DNA of 40,513 bases from Knufia peltigerae (GCA_030247855.1 JAPDRN010000204.1:1-40513); one strand, 5' to 3'; positions 24,573-32,116 are shown, counted from the stretch's first letter. Notes: generated by a model from the letters alone, not told the origin. Program-made: numbers and translations.

Positions 24573-24608
24573 TTCGTGGAATTCGCGTCTGGGGAAAATG
24601 AATCCCTG

Positions 24609-25484
24609 CTACTGCACGTCCCCCAGCAATGCCTGCAAACCCGGCAACCATCGCTTGCCGGGGTGGCGTACCAGCCACAGCGTGCGCTGCAGCGCCGGCA
24701 GCGGGGTTTCCAGAATGCGCAGGCGGCCCAGGGCCAGGGGCTCTTCCAGGGCGTGGCGGGACAGGCAGGCCAGGCCGAGGCCGGCGATGGCGGCTTGCTT
24801 GATGGCTTCGGTATTACCCAGCTGCAGGGTCTGGGCGAAGCCGCGCAGATGCGGCAGCAGCGCCTGTTCGACGGCTTCGCGGGTGCCTGAACCGGGTTCG
24901 CGCAGCAGCCAACGGGCGGCGCGCAGTTCATCCAGCGACCAACGCGGGGCCGCGTCCGCGGCTGCCACGATCACCAGCGGATCCTGCTGCCAGGCCGTGA
25001 CCTGCAGTCCGCGTTCGTGGCATGGGCCTTCGATCAGGCCGGCGTCGACGTCCAGGCGCTGCACAGCGGCGACCACGCCTGCGCTGTTGTCGATACGCAG
25101 ATCGACCTCGGCCTGCGGCGCCTGCCGGAGCAGTTCGGCGATACGCGGCGGCAGCAGGTAGTTGCCGATGGTGGTGCTGGCCGCCAGTACCAGCCGCAGC
25201 GGTGCGCCTTGGGCCGGGTCACCGCCTGCCGCCAATTGGCGCTCCAGATCGGCGGCATTGACCAGCAGCGCGCGCGCCGGTTCCAGCAATGCCCGGCCGT
25301 GGCCGTTCAACGCCAGGCGACGGCCGATGCGGTCGAACAGCGGCGTGCCGAAATGCGCCTCCAGCTCCTGCAGCGCGGCGCTGCTGGCCGATTGCGAGAG
25401 GGCGATGGCCTGGCCAGCGGCCGTGGTGCTGCCGTGATCGGCGATGGCGACGAAGACCTGCAGCTGGCGGAGGGTCAGTCGCAT
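24609..25484 (-). CDS. LysR-family transcriptional regulator (YeiE/CysB-like neighbour of yeiH)
   Basis: 291 aa from ATG 25484 (MRLTLRQLQVFVAIADHGST), with GGCAGG about 10 bases upstream; an ATG at 25517 would add 11 residues. The winged-helix domain is at the N-terminus (TTAAGQAIALSQSASSAALQELEAHFGTPLFDRIGRR), followed by a periplasmic-binding-protein-like effector domain. It is divergent from the YeiH-type transporter gene, the same arrangement as YeiE-YeiH in enterobacteria, where YeiE is reported to sense sulfite. Regulation of the transporter through the 74-base shared region is therefore likely. The effector is not proven here. Confidence 0.9.
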   Translation of the reverse strand: MRLTLRQLQVFVAIADHGSTTAAGQAIALSQSASSAALQELEAHFGTPLFDRIGRRLALNGHGRALLEPARALLVNAADLERQLAAGGDPAQGAPLRLVLAASTTIGNYLLPPRIAELLRQAPQAEVDLRIDNSAGVVAAVQRLDVDAGLIEGPCHERGLQVTAWQQDPLVIVAAADAAPRWSLDELRAARWLLREPGSGTREAVEQALLPHLRGFAQTLQLGNTEAIKQAAIAGLGLACLSRHALEEPLALGRLRILETPLPALQRTLWLVRHPGKRWLPGLQALLGDVQ

Positions 25485-25585
25485 ATTCAACCTGCCGGGC
25501 GGGTAATTTTCACTCATATTATTCGTTTTACAGGTCAACGTGGCGAGCGCACGCTGGCATGGCCTCTCCAGACCCTCCCACTGCC

Positions 25586-26665
25586 ATGAACGCCCCCGCC
25601 CTTTCCTCCTGGTCCCTGCCCTCCCTGCGCCAGCGCTGGCAGCCGCGGCTGCCCGGCCTGCTGCTGGTCGGCATGGTCGCGGCCGCCTCGCTGTATCTGG
25701 CCGAGCTGCCCTGGCTGCAGGCGCATGGCCTGAGTGCGCTGACCGTCGCCATCGTCGCCGGCATCGTGGTCGGAAACACCTTGTACCCGCGACTGGCCCC
25801 TGCCAGCGCGGCGGGCGTCGGCTTCTCCAAACATTGGCTGCTGCGCGCCGGCATCGTGCTGTACGGCCTGCGTCTGACGTTCCAGGACATTGGCCACGTC
25901 GGCGTCGCCGGCGTGCTGATGGACGTGCTGGTGGTGGCGAGCACCTTCGGCCTGGCCTGCTGGTTGGGCGTGCGGGTGTTCAAGATGGAGCGCGAGGCCG
26001 CCATGCTGATCGGTGCCGGCAGCGCGATCTGCGGTGCGGCCGCCGTCATGGCCGCCGAACCGGTGGTGCGCGGCCGTGCTGCGCAGGTGACGGTGGCGGT
26101 ATCGACGGTGGTGGTGTTCGGCACGTTGGCGATGTTCCTGTATCCGCTGCTGTACACGCTGGTGCAGTCACATGGCTGGCTGGCGATGGACGCACAGCAG
26201 TACGGCCTGTTCACCGGCGCGACCGTGCATGAAGTCGCGCAGGTGGTCGCCGCCGGACGCGCGGTGAGCGAGCCCGCCGCCGATACCGCTGTCATCACCA
26301 AGATGGTGCGGGTGATGCTGCTGGCACCGTTCCTTATCGCGCTGTCGTTGTGGCTGGCCCGTGGCGGCAAGGCGGCAGCGGGCGGAGGCAAGGCCCGGAT
26401 CGTGGTGCCGTGGTTCGCGTTCGGTTTCGTGGCGATTGCCGGCCTCAATTCGCTGCACCTGCTGCCGCCCGGGCTGCAGGCAGCGCTGGTGCAGCTGGAT
26501 ACGGTGCTGCTGGCGATGGCAATGGCCGCACTGGGCCTGACCACCCATATGTCGGCGCTGCGCCAGGCCGGCCTGAAACCGCTGCTGCTGGCGCTGGTCC
26601 TGTTCGGCTGGCTGCTGTTCGGTGGCCTGGCGATCCACCGGGGCGTGCTGGCCCTGCTGGGCTGA
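25586..26665 (+). CDS. yeiH: YeiH-type putative sulfate/sulfite exporter family protein
   Basis: 359 aa from ATG 25586; ATG 25559 is in frame and would add 9 residues. About ten hydrophobic segments, in the order LPGLLLVGMVAAASLYLAEL, ALTVAIVAGIVVGNTLYP, and so on to LLLALVLFGWLLFGGLAI. Family landmarks are KHWLLRAGIVLYGLRLTFQD, LIGAGSAICGAAAVMAAEPV and FTGATVHEVAQVVAAGR, typical of the Cons_hypoth698/PSE family. The name 'sulfate exporter' is a family label with little biochemistry. Pairing with a LysR gene supports induced expression. Confidence 0.9.
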   Translation: MNAPALSSWSLPSLRQRWQPRLPGLLLVGMVAAASLYLAELPWLQAHGLSALTVAIVAGIVVGNTLYPRLAPASAAGVGFSKHWLLRAGIVLYGLRLTFQDIGHVGVAGVLMDVLVVASTFGLACWLGVRVFKMEREAAMLIGAGSAICGAAAVMAAEPVVRGRAAQVTVAVSTVVVFGTLAMFLYPLLYTLVQSHGWLAMDAQQYGLFTGATVHEVAQVVAAGRAVSEPAADTAVITKMVRVMLLAPFLIALSLWLARGGKAAAGGGKARIVVPWFAFGFVAIAGLNSLHLLPPGLQAALVQLDTVLLAMAMAALGLTTHMSALRQAGLKPLLLALVLFGWLLFGGLAIHRGVLALLG

Positions 26666-26681
26666 GGGCAACCTGGATCGT

Positions 26682-26687
26682 TAGACT
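26682..26687 (+). promoter_or_regulatory. -10-like box next to the start of the 90-aa gene
   Basis: TAGACT with six bases to the ATG at 26694. GAGG ends only one base before the ATG, too close for a normal Shine-Dalgarno, so a leaderless message is plausible. No clear -35. Confidence 0.4.
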
Positions 26688-26693
26688 TGAGGC

Positions 26694-26966
26694 ATGTCCG
26701 CCTCCTCCGCCCTGCTGTCGATCCCGTTGCGACTGCTGGATGATCGTTACGGGCCGGGCAATGTGGATGAGGCCGAAGACACGCTGCTCGAGATCGTTCA
26801 GGCCGTGATGGGCGTGCAGGCAACCTGTTCGTTCGACTTCGACACGCGGCACGCCAACCCGTGGTTCCACCAGCTGCTGCTGGAGCCCCGGGTCGCTGGA
26901 AAACCGGCCACCCCGGAGCAGTTGCAGGCGATGGTTGCGCGGCTGGTGGCCATCGGGCTGGGCTGA
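26694..26966 (+). CDS. Conserved-looking protein of unknown function
   Basis: 90 aa, soluble, with no signal peptide or membrane segment. The sequence (LSIPLRLLDDRYGPGNVDEA, FDTRHANPWFHQLLLEPRV, PEQLQAMVARLVAIGLG) suggests a small helical protein. Codon and GC pattern match the neighbours and both ends are clean. I do not recognise the family. It starts 28 bases after the yeiH-type gene and its stop is followed by an SMAG pair. No functional link to dbpA or the transporter is evident. Confidence 0.65.
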   Translation: MSASSALLSIPLRLLDDRYGPGNVDEAEDTLLEIVQAVMGVQATCSFDFDTRHANPWFHQLLLEPRVAGKPATPEQLQAMVARLVAIGLG

Positions 26967-26981
26967 GGGGACGGCCAGAGC

Positions 26982-27054
26982 ATCCACGCATGGCGTGGAT
27001 CTACTGAATCCCCAAGGCACCGCCTCCCCCGGTAGATCCACGCCATGCGTGGAT
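26982..27054. repeat. SMAG/REP pair upstream of dbpA
   Basis: 26982-27004 (ATCCACGC-ATG-GCGTGGAT-CTAC) and 27032-27054 (GTAG-ATCCACGC-CAT-GCGTGGAT), identical stems in opposite orientation with the CTAC/GTAG ends facing each other across 27 bases. The right element ends 46 bases before the dbpA start, close to where its -35 should lie. Confidence 0.88.
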
Positions 27055-27089
27055 GAAAGCCCCAAGTCGGGAGCGGGCGCGCGCACAGG

Positions 27090-27095
27090 TACAAT
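27090..27095 (+). promoter_or_regulatory. -10 box of dbpA, next to the start codon
   Basis: TACAAT with five bases to the ATG at 27101 and no Shine-Dalgarno, so the transcript probably begins at or near the start codon. Confidence 0.6.
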
Positions 27096-27100
27096 GCGCC

Positions 27101-28477
27101 ATGACTGATTTCTCGACCCTGCCGCTGAGCCCGGCCCTGCAGCCCGGCCTGGATGCCCTCGGCTACACCACCCTCACGCCGATCCAGGCGCAGAGCCTGC
27201 CCGCCATCCTCGATGGCCGCGATGTCATCGCCCAAGCCCCGACCGGCAGCGGCAAGACCGCAGCCTTCGGCCTGGGCCTGCTGCAGTCCATCGACCCCAG
27301 CCTGATCCGCGTGCAGGCGCTGGTACTGTGCCCCACCCGTGAGCTGGCCGACCAGGTAGCCAAGCAGATCCGCAAGCTGGCCACCGGCATCCCCAACCTG
27401 AAGCTGCTGCTGCTGACCGGCGGCACGCCGCTCGGCCCGCAGCTGGCGTCGCTGGAAAGCCATGATCCGCACGTGGTGGTCGGCACGCCCGGCCGCGTGC
27501 AGGAACTGGCGCGCAAGCGCGCACTGAATCTGGGCGCCGTGCGCACGCTGGTGCTGGACGAAGCCGATCGCATGCTCGACATGGGTTTCGAAGAGCCGAT
27601 CCGTGAGATCGCCGGCCGTACCCACCGCGATCGCCAGAGCCTGCTGTTCTCGGCCACTTTCCCCGACACCATCCGCGCCATGGCCCGCGACCTGCTGCGC
27701 GATGCCGTGGAAGTGACCGTGGAAGGCGCCGATCAGGCCCCGGCCATCCGGCACCTGTTCTGCGAGGTCGAGCCGGCGCACCGGCAGAAGGCACTGGCCG
27801 GCCTGCTGCTGAAGTACACGCCCGAATCGGCCGTGGTGTTCTGCAACACCCGCAAAGACGTGGACGAAGTGGCCAACTCGCTGCAGCAGTTCGGGTTCTC
27901 CGCGCTCGCCCTGCATGGCGACATGGAGCAGCGCGACCGTGAGGAAGTGCTGCTGCGCCTGGCCAACCGCAGCTGCAACGTGCTGGTTGCCAGCGACGTC
28001 GCCGCACGCGGGCTGGATGTGGAAGAGCTGGCCGCGGTGATCAACTACGAGCTGCCGACTGACGTCGAGAGCTACCAGCATCGTGTCGGCCGTACTGGTC
28101 GTGCCGGCGCCAGTGGCCTGGCGATCAGCCTGGTGGCAGGCCGCGAAAAGAACCGCGCCGACGCCATCGAAGCGCAGCGCGGCGAGCCGCTGGATTGGCA
28201 GAAGACGCCGCTGGCGACGTCGCGCCCGGCCGAGCTGCCGCAGGCGGCGATGCGTACCCTGCGTATCGATGGGGGCAAGACCGACAAGCTGCGCGCGGGC
28301 GACATCCTCGGCGCACTCACCGGCGACGCCGGTCTATCGGCCAAGTTCATCGGCAAGATCGCGATCTTCCCGACCCGCTCCTATGTAGCGATCGCCCGCG
28401 AGCAGGTCAACAAGGCGGTAGCCAAACTGGAAGCCGGCAAGATCAAGGGCCGACGGTTCCGTGTGCGGATGATGTGA
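27101..28477 (+). CDS. dbpA: ATP-dependent 23S rRNA helicase DbpA
   Basis: 458 aa. It is a DEAD-box helicase stimulated by hairpin 92 of 23S rRNA and acts in 50S assembly. Motif I is APTGSGKT (residues 46-53), motif II DEAD at 153-156 (VLDEADRMLDMGF), motif III SAT at 185-187, and the C-terminal helicase domain carries HRVGRTGRAG. The last 75 residues (MRTLRIDGGKTDKLRAGDIL to KIKGRRFRVRMM) match the DbpA RNA-binding domain, separating it from RhlE or SrmB. ATG 27101 is preferred to 27053, which would lie in SMAG sequence. Its 3' end faces apt across REP elements. Confidence 0.95.
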   Translation: MTDFSTLPLSPALQPGLDALGYTTLTPIQAQSLPAILDGRDVIAQAPTGSGKTAAFGLGLLQSIDPSLIRVQALVLCPTRELADQVAKQIRKLATGIPNLKLLLLTGGTPLGPQLASLESHDPHVVVGTPGRVQELARKRALNLGAVRTLVLDEADRMLDMGFEEPIREIAGRTHRDRQSLLFSATFPDTIRAMARDLLRDAVEVTVEGADQAPAIRHLFCEVEPAHRQKALAGLLLKYTPESAVVFCNTRKDVDEVANSLQQFGFSALALHGDMEQRDREEVLLRLANRSCNVLVASDVAARGLDVEELAAVINYELPTDVESYQHRVGRTGRAGASGLAISLVAGREKNRADAIEAQRGEPLDWQKTPLATSRPAELPQAAMRTLRIDGGKTDKLRAGDILGALTGDAGLSAKFIGKIAIFPTRSYVAIAREQVNKAVAKLEAGKIKGRRFRVRMM

Positions 28478-28486
28478 TTGAAGGGG

Positions 28487-28577
28487 CGCTGCCAATCACG
28501 GTTGGCAGCGACGTGACCTGGTAGTGGCCAACCTTGGTTGGCCCATCCATCCGGTGCCAACCAAGGTTGGCAGCTAC
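28487..28577. repeat. Three REP palindromes between dbpA and apt
   Basis: 28487-28510: CGCTGCCAA/TTGGCAGCG with a 6-nt loop and no GTAG. 28521-28545: GTAG then TGGCCAACC-TT-GGTTGGCC. 28555-28577: TGCCAACC-AA-GGTTGGCA then CTAC. The last two form a pair with outer GTAG/CTAC. They fill the space between convergent dbpA and apt and may protect or end both messages. Confidence 0.8.
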
Positions 28578-28582
28578 CGGAA

Positions 28583-29119
28583 TCAGAACACCAGTTCGGT
28601 GTGCAGCGGCAGATCCACTTCCCAGCGGCCACGACCACCCAAGCCATCCAGCTCGACCAGAACGCCTGCGCCGACCACGTTTACGCCCAGGCGGCGCACC
28701 AGCGACAACGCAGCAACCAGCGTGCCGCCGGTTGCCAGCACATCATCGATGATCGCCACGCGCGCACCGGCCGGCAGCGCGTCGGCATGCACTTCAATGC
28801 AGTCGCTGCGGTATTCCAGGGTGTATTCCTCGCGCAGCACCTTGCCCGGCAGCTTGCCCGGCTTGCGCACCGGCACGAAGCCGACGCCCAGTTCCAGCGC
28901 CATGGCCGCGCCCAGAATGAAGCCACGCGATTCGATGCCGACCACTGCATCCAGCTTCTGCTCGCGCCAGCGATCGGCCATCGCTGCGATCACGCCACGG
29001 AAGTCCTCGCTGTGCGCGAGCAGCGGCATGATGTCCTTGAACAGGATGCCCGGCTTGGGGAAGTCGGCGATGTCGCGCAGGCGCGAGGCCCACTGCGGAG
29101 CGACGATGACGTCGGTCAT
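28583..29119 (-). CDS. apt: Adenine phosphoribosyltransferase
   Basis: 178 aa from ATG 29119 (MTDVIVAPQWASRLRDIADF); an ATG at 29146 would give 187 aa and has AGG six bases before it. I prefer 29119 because a -10-like TACCCT at 29147-29152 would place the mRNA start just inside the longer form; this is not decisive. The enzyme salvages adenine to AMP using PRPP. Visible are DFPKPGILFKDIMPLLAHSE, VGIESRGFILGAAMALEL and the PRPP loop VAIIDDVLATGGTLVAA (about residues 120-136). Copy B of the long repeat lies upstream. Confidence 0.94.
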   Translation of the reverse strand: MTDVIVAPQWASRLRDIADFPKPGILFKDIMPLLAHSEDFRGVIAAMADRWREQKLDAVVGIESRGFILGAAMALELGVGFVPVRKPGKLPGKVLREEYTLEYRSDCIEVHADALPAGARVAIIDDVLATGGTLVAALSLVRRLGVNVVGAGVLVELDGLGGRGRWEVDLPLHTELVF

Positions 29120-29188
29120 GGCGATTCGGTTGTCTGATGGCGGCATAGGGTACCTGTTCCGGGCGCCGGCTGCCTGTTGAGGGGTTCG

Positions 29189-29445
29189 GCCGGGCTGCGC
29201 CCGGCACCTGCAGAGGCCAGATCAAGAGCCAAAGCAAAAGCTGAATCACGTGGCTTGGCGGGGCGGTGTCGGATTGCGGGGACGCCGCAAGTACGTCCCT
29301 GTAGGCTTGGCAGCCGCTTGCTCGTGTGCGCTGTCCTGCGCACACGGCAAGACCGGGGTTGGGCTCCTGCCCAACCCGCCCGAGGCATGCCTCGGGCCCA
29401 TGCGGCTGACACCCCGCAATCCGACACCGCCCCACCTTTCGACAG
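29189..29445 (+). repeat. Long structured repeat, copy B (branched)
   Basis: REP hairpin GCCGGGC-TGC-GCCCGGC (29189-29205), CTGCAGAGG, four hexanucleotides CCAGAT CAAGAG CCAAAG CAAAAG (29217-29240), perfect 22-bp outer stem (29260-29281 with 29412-29433), 29-nt loop 29282-29310 (ACGCCGCAAG to TAGGCTTGG), return ACA, end motif TTCGACAG (29438-29445). The inner part is enlarged: closing stem CAGCCGC/GCGGCTG (29311-29317 with 29402-29408) encloses hairpins GTGTGCGC/GCGCACAC, GTTGGGC/GCCCAAC and CCCGAGGC/GCCTCGGG. The REP end faces the apt start. Confidence 0.85.
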
Positions 29446-29461
29446 TTTCCTGCGATCTGTC

Positions 29462-29551
29462 GTAGATCCACGCCGTGCGTGGATGAATCTCCATCGAAAT
29501 CGAATATCTCGCGAATTGAACGAAAAGCATCCACGCATGGCGTGGATCTAC
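29462..29551. repeat. SMAG/REP pair between repeat copies B and C
   Basis: 29462-29484 (GTAG-ATCCACGC-CGT-GCGTGGAT) and 29529-29551 (ATCCACGC-ATG-GCGTGGAT-CTAC), same stem family as 26982-27054, with GTAG and CTAC outermost. They lie in the centre of the 660-base apt-selO gap, between two inverted long repeats. No gene is seen in the gap. Confidence 0.85.
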
Positions 29552-29565
29552 TGGCCACCGGCCAA

Positions 29566-29709
29566 CTGTCGAAGGCGGGGCACTGTGGGATTGCGGGGCG
29601 TGAGCCGCATGGATGCGGCGACCAAGCCTCCATGGACGGATTCACGGCGTCCCCGCAAACCCACAGTGCCCCGCCATCCCACGGAATGCACGCCGTTGCT
29701 GTTGCTTCG

Positions 29710-29741
<32 letters not shown>

Positions 29742-29762
29742 AGGTGCAGGGCGCAGCCCTGC
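29566..29762 (-). repeat. Long structured repeat, copy C (inverted, longest hexamer run)
   Basis: Read on the minus strand: REP hairpin GCAGGGC-TGC-GCCCTGC (29762-29746), CTGCAG-type junction, eight hexanucleotides (29740-29693; plus strand CCGTTG CTGTTG CTTCGG, four CTGTTG and CTGCTG), outer stem of 25 bp with one mismatch (29651-29675 with 29574-29598), 29-nt loop (29650-29622), inner hairpin GCCGCAT-CC-ATGCGGC, return ACG, end motif TTCGACAG (29573-29566). Its REP end is 14 bases beyond the selO stop codon. Confidence 0.85.
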
Positions 29763-29776
29763 AAAAGAACCCCTAC

Positions 29777-31342
29777 CTAGGAACTGCAGGACAGCATCGA
29801 GCAGCCTGCGCGATTGTCGGCCCACGCTGGGCGCTTGCCGGCGTAATGCTCCAGACCCGGGCGTTCGGTGTACGGATCACGCAGCACGTCCTGCAGGGCG
29901 TGCACACCGCCCAGGTCGCCCTGCTCGGCGCGATCGATCGCTTCCTGTGCCAACCAGTTGCGCAGCACATACAGCGGATTGGCCGCACCCATCTTCGCGA
30001 CCCGCGCGGGTGCCGACAGCGGGTCGGCACGCAGCCGGGCCGCGTAATCCTGCAACCACTGCTGCAGAGTTTCCTGCACCGCGTGCTGCCGCTCTGGGTA
30101 GTAGAAGACTTCGGCCAGTACACCCGCATCGGGCGCATTGGCATCGATGCGCATCAGCGCACGCCATGCCAGGGTCATGTCCATGCCACCGTCCTGCATC
30201 AGCTGCTGCCAGCGCTGGTAGAGCTGCAGATCGGCATCGTCGGCGGCCGCCAGACCCAGCTTGGCCGCCACGTCGCGGCGGGTGCAGGCGACAAAGGTCG
30301 CCTGGTAGGCGGCCAGCCCTGCCTGCAGCGGCTGTACGTCGGCGAACAACGGCGACAGCGCCTGCGCCAGACGGCTGAGGTTCCAGTACGCCACCTGCGG
30401 CTGGGTGCCGAAACGATAGCGACGCCCCTGCGCATCAGTGGTGTTCGGCGTCCAGTCCGGATCGAAATCTTCGACCCAACCGTAGGGGCCGTAGTCCAGG
30501 GTCACGCCGAGCACGGAGAGATTGTCGGTGTTCATCACCCCATGCACGAAGCCAACGCGCATCCAGTGCGCGATCATCTCTGCGGTACGCACGGCGATCT
30601 GTGCGAACCAGTCGCCATACAACACTTCACCCTGCCCCTTCAGTTCCGGGAAATCGCGGGCGATGCAGGCGTCGACCATCTGCTTCAACAGTGCGGTCTC
30701 GCCACGTGAAGCGGGCAGTTCAAATGAACCAAAACGCAGGAACGAGGGCGATACCCGGCAGACGATCGCACCCGGCTCCGCGCGCGGATGGCCGTCATAG
30801 AACATGTCGCGCACCACGTCCTCACCGGTGCCGACCAGCGACAGGGCGCGGGTGGTCGGCACGCCGAGGTGATGCATCGCCTCGCTGCACAGGAATTCGC
30901 GGATCGACGAGCGCAGCACCGCACGGCCGTCGGCGCCGCGCGAGTAAGGCGTTGGCCCGGCGCCCTTCAACTGCAGTTCCCAGTGCCTGCCATCGGGGGC
31001 GATCACCTCGCCCAGCGAAATGGCGCGACCATCACCCAACTGCCCGGCCCAATGCCCGAACTGATGGCCTCCATAGTTGGCCGCCCACGGCTGCATGCCT
31101 GCATACAGCGCGTTGCCGCCGAACACCTGGGCGAAACTTTCATCATTGACCTGCGCAGGATCGAACCCCAGCATCCCGGCAACCTCCGGCGACCACGCCA
31201 GCAGCGCGGGCGCTGCAACAGGCGTCGGCATCACCGAAGACCAGGCTGCGCCCAGTACTTCGCGCCGGCGCGGGCCGGACTCGGGATCGCCCGGCAGCAG
31301 ATTCAGCAGGCGGTTGTCGAACTGGGGAGCTGTGGTATCCAT
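29777..31342 (-). CDS. selO: Protein adenylyltransferase SelO (YdiU)
   Basis: 521 aa from ATG 31342 (MDTTAPQFDNRLL). SelO is a kinase-fold enzyme that transfers AMP to Ser/Thr/Tyr of targets; in E. coli it acts in redox stress. Family text is strong: YGGHQFGHWAGQLGDGRA (about residues 90-107), LQLKGAGPTPYSRGADGRAV, GFVHGVMNTDN and DYGPYGWVEDFDP. The protein ends in SCSS, so C519 is third from the end, where animal SelO has selenocysteine and E. coli SelO has a disulfide-forming Cys. The partner Cys of the E. coli enzyme seems replaced by Pro in WTPNTTDAQG. A GST gene ends 31 bases upstream on the same strand. Confidence 0.94.
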   Translation of the reverse strand: MDTTAPQFDNRLLNLLPGDPESGPRRREVLGAAWSSVMPTPVAAPALLAWSPEVAGMLGFDPAQVNDESFAQVFGGNALYAGMQPWAANYGGHQFGHWAGQLGDGRAISLGEVIAPDGRHWELQLKGAGPTPYSRGADGRAVLRSSIREFLCSEAMHHLGVPTTRALSLVGTGEDVVRDMFYDGHPRAEPGAIVCRVSPSFLRFGSFELPASRGETALLKQMVDACIARDFPELKGQGEVLYGDWFAQIAVRTAEMIAHWMRVGFVHGVMNTDNLSVLGVTLDYGPYGWVEDFDPDWTPNTTDAQGRRYRFGTQPQVAYWNLSRLAQALSPLFADVQPLQAGLAAYQATFVACTRRDVAAKLGLAAADDADLQLYQRWQQLMQDGGMDMTLAWRALMRIDANAPDAGVLAEVFYYPERQHAVQETLQQWLQDYAARLRADPLSAPARVAKMGAANPLYVLRNWLAQEAIDRAEQGDLGGVHALQDVLRDPYTERPGLEHYAGKRPAWADNRAGCSMLSCSS

Positions 31343-31373
31343 GAGCACAGCATGGGGGCGACGACGGCCGTCC

Positions 31374-32063
31374 TCAATCGCCGCGCAGGGCCTGCAATGC
31401 GCCACCGTGCGCCTCGGCACGCTGGTAGGCCGGACGCTCGCCGATGCGCTTGAGGAAGCCACGCAATGCCGGCTTGTCGTCCAGCCCGCCGCCGCGCGCG
31501 GCCGCCGCCTGGATCGGGAAGCTCATCTGGATGTCCGCGGCGGTGAAGCGCTCGCCCGCAAACCACGGGCTTTCGGCCAGACGCCGTTCCATCCAGTCCA
31601 GATGCAGGCGTCGTTGCGGGCCGACGAAACCGCGCTCGGCCTTGTCGGCGATGCTGCGGGCAATCGGCCGCGCGAAGAACGGCATCGGCGCGCTGCGGAT
31701 GCGGCTCATCACCAAGGTCAGCAGCATCGGTGGCATCGCCGAGCCTTCGGCATAGTGCAGCCAGTAGCGGTAATCGATGCGCTCTTTGCCATCGGCCGGC
31801 ACCGGCGACGGCGACAGCTGGCGATGCATGTCGTAGCGGTCAGCCAGGTAATCGAGGATGGCGCCGGATTCGGCGAGGATGAGTTCACCGTCCTGCAGCA
31901 CCGGCGCCTTGCCCAGCGGGTGCACCTGACGCAGTTCCGGCGGCGCCAGCATCGTCTTCGGGTCGCGCGGGTAGCGGCGCAGCTCGTAGTCCAGCCCCAG
32001 CTCCTCCAGCATCCACAGCACGCGCAGCGAACGGGAGTTTTCCAGATGATGGACGATGCGCAT
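31374..32063 (-). CDS. Glutathione S-transferase
   Basis: 229 aa from ATG 32063 (MRIVHHLENSRSLRVLWMLEEL), with AAGGA about 9 bases upstream. It has a thioredoxin-like N-terminal domain with the Ser after HHLENSRS as possible glutathione-activating residue, VHPLGKAPVLQDGELILAESGAILDYL (the conserved cis-Pro and the glutathione-contacting E-S pair) and an all-helical C-terminal domain (GERFTAADIQMSFPIQAA). This is a bacterial GST of the YfcG/GstB-like class; the substrate is unknown. It is the gene directly upstream of selO, probably in one transcript. Confidence 0.9.
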   Translation of the reverse strand: MRIVHHLENSRSLRVLWMLEELGLDYELRRYPRDPKTMLAPPELRQVHPLGKAPVLQDGELILAESGAILDYLADRYDMHRQLSPSPVPADGKERIDYRYWLHYAEGSAMPPMLLTLVMSRIRSAPMPFFARPIARSIADKAERGFVGPQRRLHLDWMERRLAESPWFAGERFTAADIQMSFPIQAAAARGGGLDDKPALRGFLKRIGERPAYQRAEAHGGALQALRGD

Positions 32064-32116
32064 GGGGACGATCCTTGGGGAGGCCTGCATCGTACCGTGC
32101 CGGGTGCATGCCCTTT

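Noticed and set aside
24376..24600. Open frames across the long repeat on both strands, with similar peptides in copies A and D
   Set aside because: The similarity follows from DNA repeat identity. Frames are not kept in copies B, C and E, and the sequence change preserves base pairing rather than codons.
28487..28577. CRISPR array from regularly spaced palindromes
   Set aside because: Palindromes differ in sequence and spacing, there are no unique spacers of even length, and no cas genes.
29189..29445. Integron attC site or group II intron
   Set aside because: There is asymmetric extrahelical sequence, but no attC core sites, integrase, gene cassette, intron domain V or maturase. The resemblance is only in shape.
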